Source: an uncultured Oscillospiraceae bacterium
Lineage (GTDB): Bacteria > Bacillota > Clostridia > Oscillospirales > Oscillospiraceae
Length of the DNA stretch: 64,000 bases
Direction: 5' to 3'
Assembly (NCBI GenBank): GCA_950075865.1
Contig: CATMVA010000001.1
Span: 216,212-280,211, forward strand
Positions 52,253 to 60,844 of the stretch are shown here, piece after piece. The position numbers and the translations under genes are program-made. Each line of letters begins with the position of its first letter. Position 1 is the first letter of the stretch. The notes under the pieces are model-generated. The model made no database searches. It was not told the origin of the DNA and saw only the letters and a program-made list of their open reading frames with translations.

Positions 52253-54928
52253 ATGAAAGATCCCAAACCCTTCGGTCTCAACGAGCTGCGGGAGCTGTAC
52301 CTGAAATTCTTTGAATCCAAGGGCCATCTCCGCCTGCCCAGTTTCTCCCTGATTCCCCAGGGGGACGCTTCCCTGCTCCTCATCAACTCGGGCATGGCCC
52401 CTATGAAGCCCTACTTCACCGGAGAGAAGGAGCCCCCCCGCCACCGGGTGACCACCTGCCAAAAGTGCATCCGCACCGGCGACATTGAGAACATTGGCCA
52501 CACCGCCCGCCACGGCACCTATTTTGAGATGCTGGGCAACTTCTCCTTCGGGGACTACTTTAAACGGGAGGCCATCCACTGGGCCTGGGAGTTCCTTACC
52601 TCCCCCGAATGGGTGGGTCTGGACCCCGAGCGGCTCTATCCCTCGGTCTTCGCGGGAAATGAAACAACCCCCGCCGACGATGAGGCTGTCCGCATCTGGA
52701 ACGAGGAGATCGGCGTCCCCATGAGCCACATCTACAAGTTCGGCAAGGAGGACAACTTCTGGGAGCATGGCTCGGGCCCCTGCGGCCCCTGTTCCGAGAT
52801 CTACTATGACCGGGGAGAGAAATATGGCTGCGGCAAACCCGACTGTGCCCCCGGCTGCGACTGTGACCGGTATGTGGAGGTATGGAACATCGTCTTCTCC
52901 CAGTTCAACAACGATGGTGAGGGCCACTATGAGGAGCTGAAGCAGAAGAACATCGACACCGGCATGGGTCTGGAGCGACTGGCCGTGGTCTGCCAGGACG
53001 TGGACAGTCTCTTCGACGTGGACACCGTCATCAACATCACCCACAAGGTCAGCGAGATCACGGGCGCCCACTACGGCGAGAGCCGCGAGCGGGACGTATC
53101 CCTCCGGGTCATCACCGACCACATCCGCTCAGCCACCTTCATGATCTGCGACGGCGTCCTCCCCTCCAACGAGGGCCGTGGCTACGTCCTTCGCCGCCTC
53201 CTCCGCCGGGCCGCCCGCCACGGCAAGCTGCTGGGGATCAACGAGCCCTTCCTCTATGAGGTCTGCGACACGGTCATCCATGAGAACGAGGGCCACTACC
53301 CCGAGCTGCGGGAGCGGCAGAGCTATATCACCAAGGTCATCCGCACCGAGGAGGAAAACTTTGCTCGCACCATCGACGGTGGTCTGAGGATCTTCACCGA
53401 GATGCTCCGGGCTCACAAGACCCGTCTGGAATCCCTCTTTTCTGGCACTGACGCCTTCAAGCTCTATGACACCTACGGCTTCCCAATCGATCTGACCATC
53501 GAAATGGTTCAGGAGCAGGGCATGAAGCTGGACGAAAAGTCCTTCAAGGAATTGATGGAGGAGCAGAAGGTCCGGGCCCGGAAGGCCCGGGAGGCGCTGG
53601 GCGACCTGGGCTGGGCCGGCGTAGAGTTCGGCAAGGAGGTCCCCGAGACCCGGTTCGTAGGTTATGACCACACTGCTATTGAGGACGCTAAGGTGGTGGC
53701 CATCGTGGCCGAGGGCGAGCTGGTGGACGAGATCGTCTCGGGTGTGGAGGCCATCGTGGTGCTGGACAAGACTCCCTTCTACGCTGAGATGGGCGGCCAG
53801 GTGGCCGACCACGGCGTAATCTCGGCCAACAAGGTCAGCTTTACGGTCACCGACGTCCAGAAGAACAAGGGCGGCAAATTCATGCACTCGGGCCGGCTTA
53901 CCGAGGGCTCCCTGAAGGTAGGCGACACCGCAACTGCCAAAATCGACACCGAACGGCGCCGCGCCATCATGCGGGCCCACTCGGCCACCCATCTGCTGGA
54001 CGCTGCCCTGCGGAAGGTGTTGGGTGACCACGTCCATCAAGCCGGATCCCTGGTGGAGCCCGACCGCCTCCGCTTCGACTTCACCCACTTCTCCGCCATG
54101 ACCGCCGAGGAACTGGGCCGGGTCACCGATGAAGTGAACCGGGCCATTTTGGAGGGCTATGACATCGTCACCGAGGAGCTTCCCATTGAGGAGGCCAAAA
54201 ACCGGGGCGCCATCGCCCTCTTCGGCGAAAAGTACGGTGACACCGTCCGGGTGGTGGATATGGGCCACGGCTTCTCTGTGGAATTCTGCGGCGGTACCCA
54301 CCTGGACAACACCGCCAAGGTTGGTATCTTCCACATTGAGAGCGAGTTCTCGGTAGCCTCCGGTGTCCGCCGGATCGAGGCCACCACCGGCCTTGTGACC
54401 TTGGACAAGCTGCGCCGTCAGCAGAACATCCTTCTGGAGGCCGCTTCGGCGGTCAAGGCCAAGCCCGGAGAGCTGAAGGAGAAGGTCCTCCAGTTCGTGG
54501 ACGAGATGCGGGAGCTGCGCCATACCATTGAGAAGCTGAAGGCCAAGGAGGCCGCCGGCGAGACCGATCGGCTCCTCTTCAGCACCCACGAAGTAGGCGG
54601 GCTGAAGGTCCTCACCGCCACGATCCCCGAGGCTGATGCCCAGCGTCTGCGCCAGATGGGCGATATGCTCCGGGATAAGGACCCTCGCATCGTGGCCGTT
54701 CTGGCCGCCATCAGTGGAGATAAGATCACCTTCCTGGCTGTCTGCGGCCACGAGGCGGTCCAGAAGGGTATCAAGGCGGGCGACATCATTCGGCAGGTCT
54801 CTGCCATCGCCGGAGGATCGGGCGGCGGCAAGCCCGAATCCGCCATGGGCGGCGGCAAGGATCCTCTGATGGTGGACAACGCCCTGGCCATGGTAGACAA
54901 CTTCGTCTCCATGAAGCTGGGAGGGTAA
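52253..54928 (+). CDS. alaS: alanine--tRNA ligase
   Basis: 891 residues. Charges tRNA-Ala. Class II core: LNELRELYLKFFESKGH, INSGMAPMKPYFTG, GNFSFGDYFKREAIHWAWE; editing domain zinc ligands HSATHLLDAAL and CGGTHLDNT; C-terminal C-Ala region with glycine-rich GGSGGGKPESAMGGGKDP. Controlled by the T-box in front. Confidence 0.98.
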   Translation: MKDPKPFGLNELRELYLKFFESKGHLRLPSFSLIPQGDASLLLINSGMAPMKPYFTGEKEPPRHRVTTCQKCIRTGDIENIGHTARHGTYFEMLGNFSFGDYFKREAIHWAWEFLTSPEWVGLDPERLYPSVFAGNETTPADDEAVRIWNEEIGVPMSHIYKFGKEDNFWEHGSGPCGPCSEIYYDRGEKYGCGKPDCAPGCDCDRYVEVWNIVFSQFNNDGEGHYEELKQKNIDTGMGLERLAVVCQDVDSLFDVDTVINITHKVSEITGAHYGESRERDVSLRVITDHIRSATFMICDGVLPSNEGRGYVLRRLLRRAARHGKLLGINEPFLYEVCDTVIHENEGHYPELRERQSYITKVIRTEEENFARTIDGGLRIFTEMLRAHKTRLESLFSGTDAFKLYDTYGFPIDLTIEMVQEQGMKLDEKSFKELMEEQKVRARKAREALGDLGWAGVEFGKEVPETRFVGYDHTAIEDAKVVAIVAEGELVDEIVSGVEAIVVLDKTPFYAEMGGQVADHGVISANKVSFTVTDVQKNKGGKFMHSGRLTEGSLKVGDTATAKIDTERRRAIMRAHSATHLLDAALRKVLGDHVHQAGSLVEPDRLRFDFTHFSAMTAEELGRVTDEVNRAILEGYDIVTEELPIEEAKNRGAIALFGEKYGDTVRVVDMGHGFSVEFCGGTHLDNTAKVGIFHIESEFSVASGVRRIEATTGLVTLDKLRRQQNILLEAASAVKAKPGELKEKVLQFVDEMRELRHTIEKLKAKEAAGETDRLLFSTHEVGGLKVLTATIPEADAQRLRQMGDMLRDKDPRIVAVLAAISGDKITFLAVCGHEAVQKGIKAGDIIRQVSAIAGGSGGGKPESAMGGGKDPLMVDNALAMVDNFVSMKLGG

Positions 54929-54931
54929 ACC

Positions 54932-55114
54932 ATGGCCCTCCCCTCCGATCCCTTCATTCTTCTGAGCGTGGTAAACACCAAGCTCAGGGACCAGTACTCC
55001 GATCTGGACAAGCTGTGCGAGGACCTGGACGAGGACAAAACCCGCCTCGTCCAGGCACTGGCCGGGGTAGGCTATACCTACTCCCCGGAGCAAAATCAGT
55101 TTATATCACTTTGA
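54932..55114 (+). CDS. DUF4250 family protein
   Basis: 60 residues, full family length. Sequence LPSDPFILLSVVNTKLRDQYSDLDKLCEDL and NQFISL fits DUF4250, a small clostridial family of unknown function. Begins three bases after alaS; likely co-expressed with it. Confidence 0.88.
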   Translation: MALPSDPFILLSVVNTKLRDQYSDLDKLCEDLDEDKTRLVQALAGVGYTYSPEQNQFISL

Positions 55115-55134
55115 AGTGTTTTGGGGTATAAAAA

Positions 55135-55165
55135 AGAGCGTACCGTTAGCACGCTCTACCTTTTT
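55135..55165 (+). terminator. terminator after alaS-DUF4250
   Basis: AGAGCGT / ACGCTCT with a nine-base loop, A-run before and ACCTTTTTC after. Between here and about 55310 I see no gene, only AT-rich sequence without clear signals. Confidence 0.7.
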
Positions 55166-55310
55166 CTAATTCTATTATAGCGCATATTGCCTCTCAGTTC
55201 AAGACTTGTATTTCCTGCATCTCCTTGATACCATAAGGGTACTCGAAGGAGGAGGGCAACAATATGACTCTTGACCAATGTAGTACCGTCCATAGAAAGT
55301 ATACTGTCAA

Positions 55311-55819
55311 CACCTGTCCACCCGTGCCGCCAAACTGCCGCCGCCAAATGTCTTCCGGGCCGTGTTGGGCGAGTTGCTGGGGCTGACTGGAAAACCTGTT
55401 GATCTGCTGGCCTGCGGCTGCGGCACCGGCTTCTTTTCCCGGCAGTACGCCCGGCTTCCTGGTGTTTCCGTCACCGGGATCGACCTGGATGAGCCCCTGC
55501 TGAACGCCGCCCGGGAGTTGTCCCGGCAAGAGGGTCACCTCATTCAATTTGAGCGGGGTGATATCACCGACCTCCCTTTTCAGGACGGAAGCTTTGACAC
55601 GGTGACCAGCGATATTCTGTTGGAGATTTTTCCTGACAAGCTCCTCCCCATCAGTGAAATGGTCCGGGTCTGGAGCTTGGTGTCCTGACTCAAAAAGAAG
55701 TGGAGACCTACCATGACCTGTTCCACTGAACCGCTGCCCTGCAGGGTGATGCGCTGGTACTCAGCGGGATTGACCTGTATCTGGTATGCGGGCGTAAGCC
55801 CAAAGAAAAAAACATCTAA
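55311..55819 (+). pseudogene. decayed SAM-dependent methyltransferase
   Basis: HLSTRAAKLPPP, NVFRAVLGELLGL, VDLLACGCGTGFFSRQYA (motif I), VTGIDLDEPLLNAA and FERGDITDLPFQDGSFDTV continue to 55688, where the frame ends. The continuation lies in another frame (LGVLTQKEVETYHDLFH, a stop, then QGDALVLSGIDLYLVCGRKPKE). The N-terminus is missing because a TAG precedes it in frame. So the gene is truncated at the 5' end and carries at least one frameshift and one nonsense codon. Original substrate unknown. Confidence 0.8.
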
Positions 55820-55833
55820 AAGGAGATCTCTCT

Positions 55834-56172
55834 ATGTCCGATTGTCTGTTCTGCAAGATCGTTGCCGGGGAAATCCCCAGCAAAAAGCTCTACGAGGACG
55901 ACTTGTGTTACGCCTTCTACGACATCGCTCCCCAGGCGCCCACCCACTTCCTGGTGGTACCCAAGGCCCACATCTCCTCGGTAGCCGGGGTGGATGAAAC
56001 CAACCAGGCCACCGCAGGCCACATCTTCGCTATTATTGCCAAGCTGTGTAAAGAGCTTAGGCTTGACAGCTACCGGGTGGTCTCCAACATCGGAGAGCAG
56101 GCCGGACAGAGTGTTCCCCATCTGCACTTCCATGTGCTGGGCGGGAGAGACCTCACCTGGCCTCCGGGCTGA
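55834..56172 (+). CDS. HIT family nucleotide-binding protein (HINT-like)
   Basis: 112 residues. CLFCKIVAGEIPSKKLYEDD at the N-terminus and HLHFHVLGGRDLTWPPG with the His-x-His-x-His catalytic triad mark a histidine-triad purine nucleoside phosphoramidase. Cytosolic. Ribosome site AAAAGGAGA; own transcript end at the hairpin after it. Confidence 0.96.
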   Translation: MSDCLFCKIVAGEIPSKKLYEDDLCYAFYDIAPQAPTHFLVVPKAHISSVAGVDETNQATAGHIFAIIAKLCKELRLDSYRVVSNIGEQAGQSVPHLHFHVLGGRDLTWPPG

Positions 56173-56184
56173 TCGGCGCATAAG

Positions 56185-56223
56185 CGAGGCCCCGGACGAA
56201 GAATCGTCCGGGGCCTCGTTTTC
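56185..56223. terminator. bidirectional terminator between HIT gene and folT
   Basis: Perfect 15-base stem CGAGGCCCCGGACGA / TCGTCCGGGGCCTCG, loop AGAA, then TTTTCTG on the plus strand. Confidence 0.88.
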
Positions 56224-56226
56224 TGT

Positions 56227-56877
56227 TCAGTTTTTTTCCCAAGGCTCCTTCGGCTCTTTGGACTTCAGACGAAAGCTGGAGCGTGGGATCAGCCCAATAC
56301 GTCCCAGAATGGGGATCAGAGCCCCGATCAAGAAGAACAGCATCACAGCCTGGACGGGCAGCATGACCAGGTTCTTCCAGAAGCTCTTGACCATGTAATA
56401 ATAGTACCCCTTGCTGTACAGGATGGCGCTCCAAAGAGCACCCAGCGTCACATTGAGAATGTTGGTAAACAGCTTGGCCAGAAAGACCCGCACCGCCAGA
56501 GTAACCGGCGTGAATTTGGCCCGGTAGAGAAACAGCGCATAAATCATGGTGCCCAGCATAGTGGTAAGGGCATAGCCCGGAAAATAGGGGCCCGTGGGAT
56601 GGATAAAAAAGTTGATGGTGTCCTCCGCAAAGCCAAAAACCAGTGCGGTGACAGGGCCTCCCACCATACCGCATACCGCCCGGGCCAGAAATCCCCAAGT
56701 GACCCGCACATTAGGATCTGTGGTGGGAATCGAGGGAATATGGGCCAGGGCGTTGCAGGCCGCGATCATCATGGCCGCGAAGACCAGTATCCGCAGATCC
56801 TTGAAGTCGGCCACGGCGGTCCGCCAATAGGTCGGGGAAAATGGCGTCCTGAATAGAGTCTGATCCTTTTTCTGCAT
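56227..56877 (-). CDS. folT: folate-type ECF transporter S component
   Basis: 216 residues, six membrane segments. Substrate-binding subunit of an energy-coupling-factor vitamin transporter. Hallmarks: DLRILVFAAMMIAACNALAHIPSIP, GFLARAVCGMVGGPVTALVFGFAEDTINFF and AKLFTNILNVTLGALW. The THF-type riboswitch upstream supports folate rather than another vitamin. About 25 residues longer at the N-terminus than usual. Start at 56877 has AAGGAGG nine bases upstream; the general EcfAAT module is not in the window. Confidence 0.92.
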   Translation of the reverse strand: MQKKDQTLFRTPFSPTYWRTAVADFKDLRILVFAAMMIAACNALAHIPSIPTTDPNVRVTWGFLARAVCGMVGGPVTALVFGFAEDTINFFIHPTGPYFPGYALTTMLGTMIYALFLYRAKFTPVTLAVRVFLAKLFTNILNVTLGALWSAILYSKGYYYYMVKSFWKNLVMLPVQAVMLFFLIGALIPILGRIGLIPRSSFRLKSKEPKEPWEKN

Positions 56878-56884
56878 AAAAAAT

Positions 56885-56937
56885 CCTCCTTCTGTGTTTT
56901 CGGCAGCCCCTTTCGGGGAATGCCGCACAGAGGGAGG
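56885..56937 (-). promoter_or_regulatory. ribosome-site sequestering hairpin upstream of folT
   Basis: Minus strand: CCTCCCTCTGTG (56937-56926) pairs with CACAGAAGGAGG (56896-56885), the folT ribosome site, with one mismatch; the inner stem CGGCA..CCCC-GAAA-GGGG..TGCCG extends it. Likely the expression platform of the THF riboswitch 24 bases upstream, acting on translation. Confidence 0.75.
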
Positions 56938-56960
56938 TATCACAAAAACACCCTGCATGC

Positions 56961-57064
56961 GGCAGCGGGATGCGGGACCTGCACTGCGGAGGGCGAACCC
57001 TCACTTCGTCCGGCGGACAACTCCCCGTCCCGCCGGCACTGAACACACAGATCCCTACTCTGCC
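56961..57064 (-). ncRNA. tetrahydrofolate (THF) riboswitch
   Basis: Minus strand begins GGCAGAGTAGG and ends GCATCCCGCTGCC, pairing as P1, with the conserved GTGTTCAGTGCCG, TTGTCCGCCGGACGAAG and GCAGGTCCCGCATCC blocks of the folE/folT THF class between. It precedes a folate-family ECF S-component gene, the usual regulon. Confidence 0.88.
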
Positions 57065-57100
57065 TGTTGTCCTCTATCATAGCTCCTATAAGCGGAATCG

Positions 57101-57601
57101 TCAATTGTCAGTTTTGACGATTCCTTCCGCCACCTCTTCCACCGTCCGCCCGGTGGTATCCACCTTGTATGTATCCAGGGCGTCATATAACGGCAGTCTC
57201 TGAAGGCTCCGGTCCACCACATCCGGGGTACGAAGGCCACGCGCAACATCCCTGGCCAGCCGCTCCGCAAGCTGTTCAGGCGTGCAGACAAGGGAGACGG
57301 CATGGACCTCCACCCCGGTCAGCTCCAATCTGCTTTTCAGCTCGTCCAGAATGGACGGCCGGTCCATGACCCAACCAAAGATCACATTTTCGTAAGCCGA
57401 GCAGGCCAGAAAATTATTGATCGTATGGCAGATGTTATCCATCACCATGGCCTTTGTCTCCGGGGTGACCTGAAAGGGATCAGCGTCCCAGCACCAGTCC
57501 CCATCCAGAAAAACGCTATTTGGCAGCAGGCGCTTCAGTGCCTGACAGACCGTGGTCTTCCCCACACCCATGGGGCCGCCGATCAGGTAAAGGGCCTTCA
57601 T
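57101..57601 (-). CDS. P-loop NTPase/kinase-like protein
   Basis: 166 residues. Walker A GGPMGVGKTTVCQAL, VFLDGDWCWDADPF (acidic Walker B-like or kinase substrate site) and a lid-like region LAERLARDVARGLRTPDVV. Resembles small nucleoside or zeta-toxin-like kinases; substrate unknown. Overlaps the next upstream gene by four bases (ATGA). Confidence 0.82.
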   Translation of the reverse strand: MKALYLIGGPMGVGKTTVCQALKRLLPNSVFLDGDWCWDADPFQVTPETKAMVMDNICHTINNFLACSAYENVIFGWVMDRPSILDELKSRLELTGVEVHAVSLVCTPEQLAERLARDVARGLRTPDVVDRSLQRLPLYDALDTYKVDTTGRTVEEVAEGIVKTDN

Positions 57602-58200
57602 TCCGCTCTCTCCTTCAAAATTCCCATCTTTACCAATTTCTCATAACCGTACAGGGCATTGAGCACCTCCAACATGGCATTTGGACTCATATGCTCGGGA
57701 AGGTCCAGCCGCTTCAGCAGGGCCCTCCGGTTCTCTGCCGCCTCCGGCCTCCCCGACAGCCCAGCGGCAAAGAGGTCGGCCTTGGTGACAGCCCGGCGGG
57801 CCGGCCGCTCCTCCATCTCATTCAAAAAGGTGGCCTCCGCCCGGCGGAGAGCGTCCAGCAGTACTTGGGGCGGCATCCCCTCCACCCCCAGCTTACCCTC
57901 CTTCCCCGGGGCACGCTTCCGCTTCTCCTTGCCGCTCCGGTCGGGAATATAGGCGTGCTTCACCAGGGACGGGTCCACCGCCCCTTTCAGGTAATTACGG
58001 ATAACAAACCCGGCCCCGTCAGAGTCGGTCAGCACAATGAGCCCTCGCTCCTTGGCCAGACGGCGCAGCAGGTGCAGCAGTTCCTCATCCTTGAAGATGC
58101 CGAACCCCCCGGTCTCTAAAATGACAGCGTCCACCACCTGGGAAAGGGTATTCTTGTCATAGCGACCTTCTACCACGATGGCCTCTTTAATCGTTTCCAT
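57598..58200 (-). CDS. RNase M5-like Toprim protein (DUF4093 type)
   Basis: 200 residues. Toprim fold: IKEAIVVEGRYDKNTLSQVVDA with the catalytic Glu, and LIVLTDSDGAGFVIRNYLKG with DxD. The C-terminus (GVEGMPPQVLLDALRRAE) resembles RnmV, which matures 5S rRNA precursors. In Firmicutes rnmV is often next to ksgA; here it sits between a kinase-like gene and holA, so exact equivalence is probable but not proven. Confidence 0.85.
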   Translation of the reverse strand: METIKEAIVVEGRYDKNTLSQVVDAVILETGGFGIFKDEELLHLLRRLAKERGLIVLTDSDGAGFVIRNYLKGAVDPSLVKHAYIPDRSGKEKRKRAPGKEGKLGVEGMPPQVLLDALRRAEATFLNEMEERPARRAVTKADLFAAGLSGRPEAAENRRALLKRLDLPEHMSPNAMLEVLNALYGYEKLVKMGILKERAE

Positions 58201-58215
58201 ATTTGCCCCCGCGGC

Positions 58216-59253
58216 CTACGCCGGCTTTTTTGCCGAGAGCTCCAGCAGCAGGCCCACCAGCACGTTCCTGCCGTCGCCTCCGGTGGATTTCATGGCCAAG
58301 TCGGCCTCCTCGCAGCGAACGACCGCCCGGCGGCACCAGTCCAGAGAAAACCGCCGTGCCGAGCGCATCAGCTTCTCGGCCGGGTAGGTAGAGCGGATAC
58401 CGCAGATCTCCATCAGGTCGCTGCCGCTCTTCTTCCGCTCCACCGCCAACCGGGCGGCATAGAGCTGGCGAAGATTCCTCCCCAGTCCCGCCAGAAGAGG
58501 AATGGGCTGCTCCTGCATATGTAAAAGGTCGGAGAGGACCGAAAAGGCCTTGTCAAAATCCCCGGCTGCCACCGCATCGGTTAGGTTAAAGATCACCGCG
58601 TCCAGTTGTGGAGTGGCCACCGCGTCGATATCCTGGCGGGTGACCCGCTTCTCTTTGGCATAGGCCCCGATCTTGCCGATCTCGGAGATCAGGTTGGTCA
58701 TCAGATCCCCGCAGAGGAAGATCAAGTACTGGGCGTCCCCTGTACTAATCTCGTGGCCCAAGGCCCGAAACCGCCGGGCGATCCATCCCGTCAGGTCCTT
58801 CTGGTCCTGACGGACAAAATCTACCGCCCGCCCCTTTTCCTTAACCACCTTGGCCAGCTTGGTCCGGCTGTCCAACTTATACTCCAGCGTGTCGTAGACA
58901 AAGACCAGGCAAACATAGTCGGGCAGGTCGTCCAAAAGCTGGGCCAGGGACTCCTGGTCCCCCTTGCCCAGGTCGTAGTCGTTCACCACCACGAAGGTAT
59001 GTTCACTCATCATGGGCATGGCATCCACCGCTTCATGGAGCCGCTGGATGGTCATCTCCTTTCCAGAGAGAACGTGATAGTTAAAGTCGTCCAGCCCTCC
59101 GGTCAGAAGCTGCTTCTTCATCTCACCCAGGTAGAAATCCCGGAGATAGGTCTCCTCCCCGTGAAAGATATACAGGTTCCCCAGGCTCTCCTTCTCCAGC
59201 TCCTGCCGGAATGCCCGGTAGGACGCGTCATCCGCCGTCTTTTTGAATGCCAC
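58216..59253 (-). CDS. holA: DNA polymerase III subunit delta
   Basis: 345 residues. Clamp-loader subunit that opens the beta clamp. Recognisable: LGNLYIFHGEETYLRDFYLGEMKK at the N-terminus, FVVVNDYDLGKGDQESLAQLLDDLPDYVCLVFV, and the helical C-terminus. The GTG at 59253 was chosen because AAAGGAGGGG ends six bases before it; a much longer open frame continues upstream through spoIIR but is antisense-like out-of-frame sequence. Confidence 0.93.
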   Translation of the reverse strand: MAFKKTADDASYRAFRQELEKESLGNLYIFHGEETYLRDFYLGEMKKQLLTGGLDDFNYHVLSGKEMTIQRLHEAVDAMPMMSEHTFVVVNDYDLGKGDQESLAQLLDDLPDYVCLVFVYDTLEYKLDSRTKLAKVVKEKGRAVDFVRQDQKDLTGWIARRFRALGHEISTGDAQYLIFLCGDLMTNLISEIGKIGAYAKEKRVTRQDIDAVATPQLDAVIFNLTDAVAAGDFDKAFSVLSDLLHMQEQPIPLLAGLGRNLRQLYAARLAVERKKSGSDLMEICGIRSTYPAEKLMRSARRFSLDWCRRAVVRCEEADLAMKSTGGDGRNVLVGLLLELSAKKPA

Positions 59254-59312
59254 AGGGATCCCCTCCTTTTGAGTCATAGTATACCACATTGTCCCAAAAG
59301 GCGCAAGACGCC

Positions 59313-59915
59313 TCACTTCCCCATGATTTGCCCCCACCACTCCAGCAGCTTGAACTTCACCACATACCCCTCGTTCTCCCCGGTGATGAGGCTCACCTGG
59401 GCCGCCGAGAGGTCTCCGGCCTTCTCCCCCACCGTCTCGCTCACCGAGCCCAGGCACAACGGCGGAAAGACCACGCACCACCAGTTTCTCCCCTCCCCCT
59501 CGCCCAGGACGATCTTCAAGGCGGGATACCGCCCCGCCGGAAGGGAGAAATCGGTGTACTCCTTGGTGGGAAACCAGGCCTTTTCCTCCAAGGATGCGGT
59601 GACCGTCATCCCCCCGGAGACCTGGGCTCCGGCCCGGGCCAACTCCTCCAGGTAAGCATCCAGGATCTCCCAAGCCTCCTCCTGGCTGGACACGCCCTCC
59701 AAGAGAGGCCCGGCCTGAGCCAGGACCGCGTCCCGGACCCGCAGCTTCACCGCCTGGTCCTCCTCCGAATCGGAGGCCCCCACCACATGGAGCCGCACCA
59801 CATTTTCCGCCAGGGCCGCCTGTGCCCCCGCCAAATAAGTACCCATCACCAGCGCGGCGGCCATCCCCAGCAGAAAAGCCAGCTCCCAACGCCGCAAACC
59901 ACCCGTTTTTTTCAT
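59313..59915 (-). CDS. spoIIR: stage II sporulation protein R
   Basis: 200 residues. Forespore-made signal that crosses into the intermembrane space and triggers SpoIIGA to process pro-sigma-E. Membrane segment (about 12-33), then the family motifs ENVVRLHVVGASDSEEDQAVKLRVRDAVL and NWWCVVFPPLCLGSV. A TTG one codon upstream is an alternative start. Controlled by the putative sigma-F promoter described separately. Confidence 0.93.
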   Translation of the reverse strand: MKKTGGLRRWELAFLLGMAAALVMGTYLAGAQAALAENVVRLHVVGASDSEEDQAVKLRVRDAVLAQAGPLLEGVSSQEEAWEILDAYLEELARAGAQVSGGMTVTASLEEKAWFPTKEYTDFSLPAGRYPALKIVLGEGEGRNWWCVVFPPLCLGSVSETVGEKAGDLSAAQVSLITGENEGYVVKFKLLEWWGQIMGK

Positions 59916-59917
59916 CA

Positions 59918-59966
59918 AAAAGCACCGTCCCTTTTCGGATTTACCGAAATTATGGACGGTGCTTTT
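59918..59966 (-). terminator. ispE terminator
   Basis: AAAAGCACCGTCC / GGACGGTGCTTTT with an internal TTTCGGTAAATCCGAAA hairpin; T-run on the minus strand. It ends right at the spoIIR start codon. Confidence 0.85.
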
Positions 59967-59977
59967 CCCTTTTATAC
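59948..59977 (-). promoter_or_regulatory. putative sigma-F promoter of spoIIR
   Basis: Minus strand: GTATA, 15 bases, GTCCATAATT, compared with sigma-F consensus GYATA-N14-16-GGNNANAHT (one -10 mismatch). It overlaps the ispE terminator stem. In B. subtilis spoIIR is transcribed by sigma-F. Confidence 0.6.
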
Positions 59978-59982
59978 CTCTT

Positions 59983-60843
59983 TTACAGGCTCCGACACAG
60001 AAAAACGTCCGGGCAGCGTCCTTTCAGCGCCTCCCAGGCCGCCGCGGCCCGTTCCTCCTCCCGGAACAGGCCAAACACAGTGGGCCCTGTGCCTGTCATG
60101 CTGGCCCCCAGCGCTCCCGCGTCCAGCAGGGCCTGCTTCAGCTCCTCCACCTGCTCCCGCCGACGGGGCAGCAGGACCTCCTCAAACATGTTGAACAGCC
60201 GACGGGCGACCCCCTGCAGGTCTCCCCCCTCCAGCGCTGAAAGCATCCCGGCCGTGTCCGGGTGACAGCGGAGCCGCCGCCCATCCAACTGGGCGAACAG
60301 CTCAGGGGTGGAAACGGGAAACCCTGGCTTGGCCAGAACCACATAACACGCCGGCAGGCCAGGCAGCGGCGTCACCTCCTCCCCCCGGCCTGTGGCCAGG
60401 ACGGTTCCCCCCAGCACACAATAGGGCACGTCGGAACCCACCCCTTTTCCGATCCCAGCCAGCTCCGCCGGAGAAAGGCCCAACCCCAGCAGCCTGTTCA
60501 GCCCCCGAAGGACGGCGGCGGCATCCGAGCTCCCCCCCGCCGTCCCGGCGCATACCGGGATCCTCTTGTCAATATGGATGGACAGGCTTCCCCACTCCGC
60601 CCCGGTAGCCTCCCGAAGCCGCAGGGCAGCCGCCACGGCCAGGTTCCGACTGTCTACCGGAAGAAAGCCCAGGTTGGTCTCCAGGGTGATCCCCTCCCCC
60701 GGCCCCAGAGTCAAAGTGACCGTGTCCGCCAGGGAGACCGAGGTCATCACCATCTTCATCTCATGATAGCCGTCCTCCCGCTTCCCCAGCACATCCAAAG
60801 TCAGGTTCAGCTTGGCGGGAGCCTCAACAGTGACCGAAGCCAT
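59983..60843 (-). CDS. ispE: 4-diphosphocytidyl-2-C-methyl-D-erythritol kinase
   Basis: 286 residues. GHMP kinase of the MEP isoprenoid pathway. VEAPAKLNLTLDVLGKREDGYHE, VCAGTAGGSSDAAAVLRGLNRL (phosphate loop) and GASMTGTGPTVFGLF are signatures. Adjacent to the aminotransferase gene with one base between them. Confidence 0.97.
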   Translation of the reverse strand: MASVTVEAPAKLNLTLDVLGKREDGYHEMKMVMTSVSLADTVTLTLGPGEGITLETNLGFLPVDSRNLAVAAALRLREATGAEWGSLSIHIDKRIPVCAGTAGGSSDAAAVLRGLNRLLGLGLSPAELAGIGKGVGSDVPYCVLGGTVLATGRGEEVTPLPGLPACYVVLAKPGFPVSTPELFAQLDGRRLRCHPDTAGMLSALEGGDLQGVARRLFNMFEEVLLPRRREQVEELKQALLDAGALGASMTGTGPTVFGLFREEERAAAAWEALKGRCPDVFLCRSL

Positions 60844-60844
60844 C

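Noticed and set aside
55166..55310. Possible insertion-sequence fragment upstream of the methyltransferase remnant
   Set aside because: Short translated pieces look transposase-like only superficially; no terminal repeats or target duplication could be seen.
59254..59925. Upstream extension of holA over spoIIR
   Set aside because: A strong ribosome site at the GTG 59253 and the SpoIIR protein in another frame explain the region.
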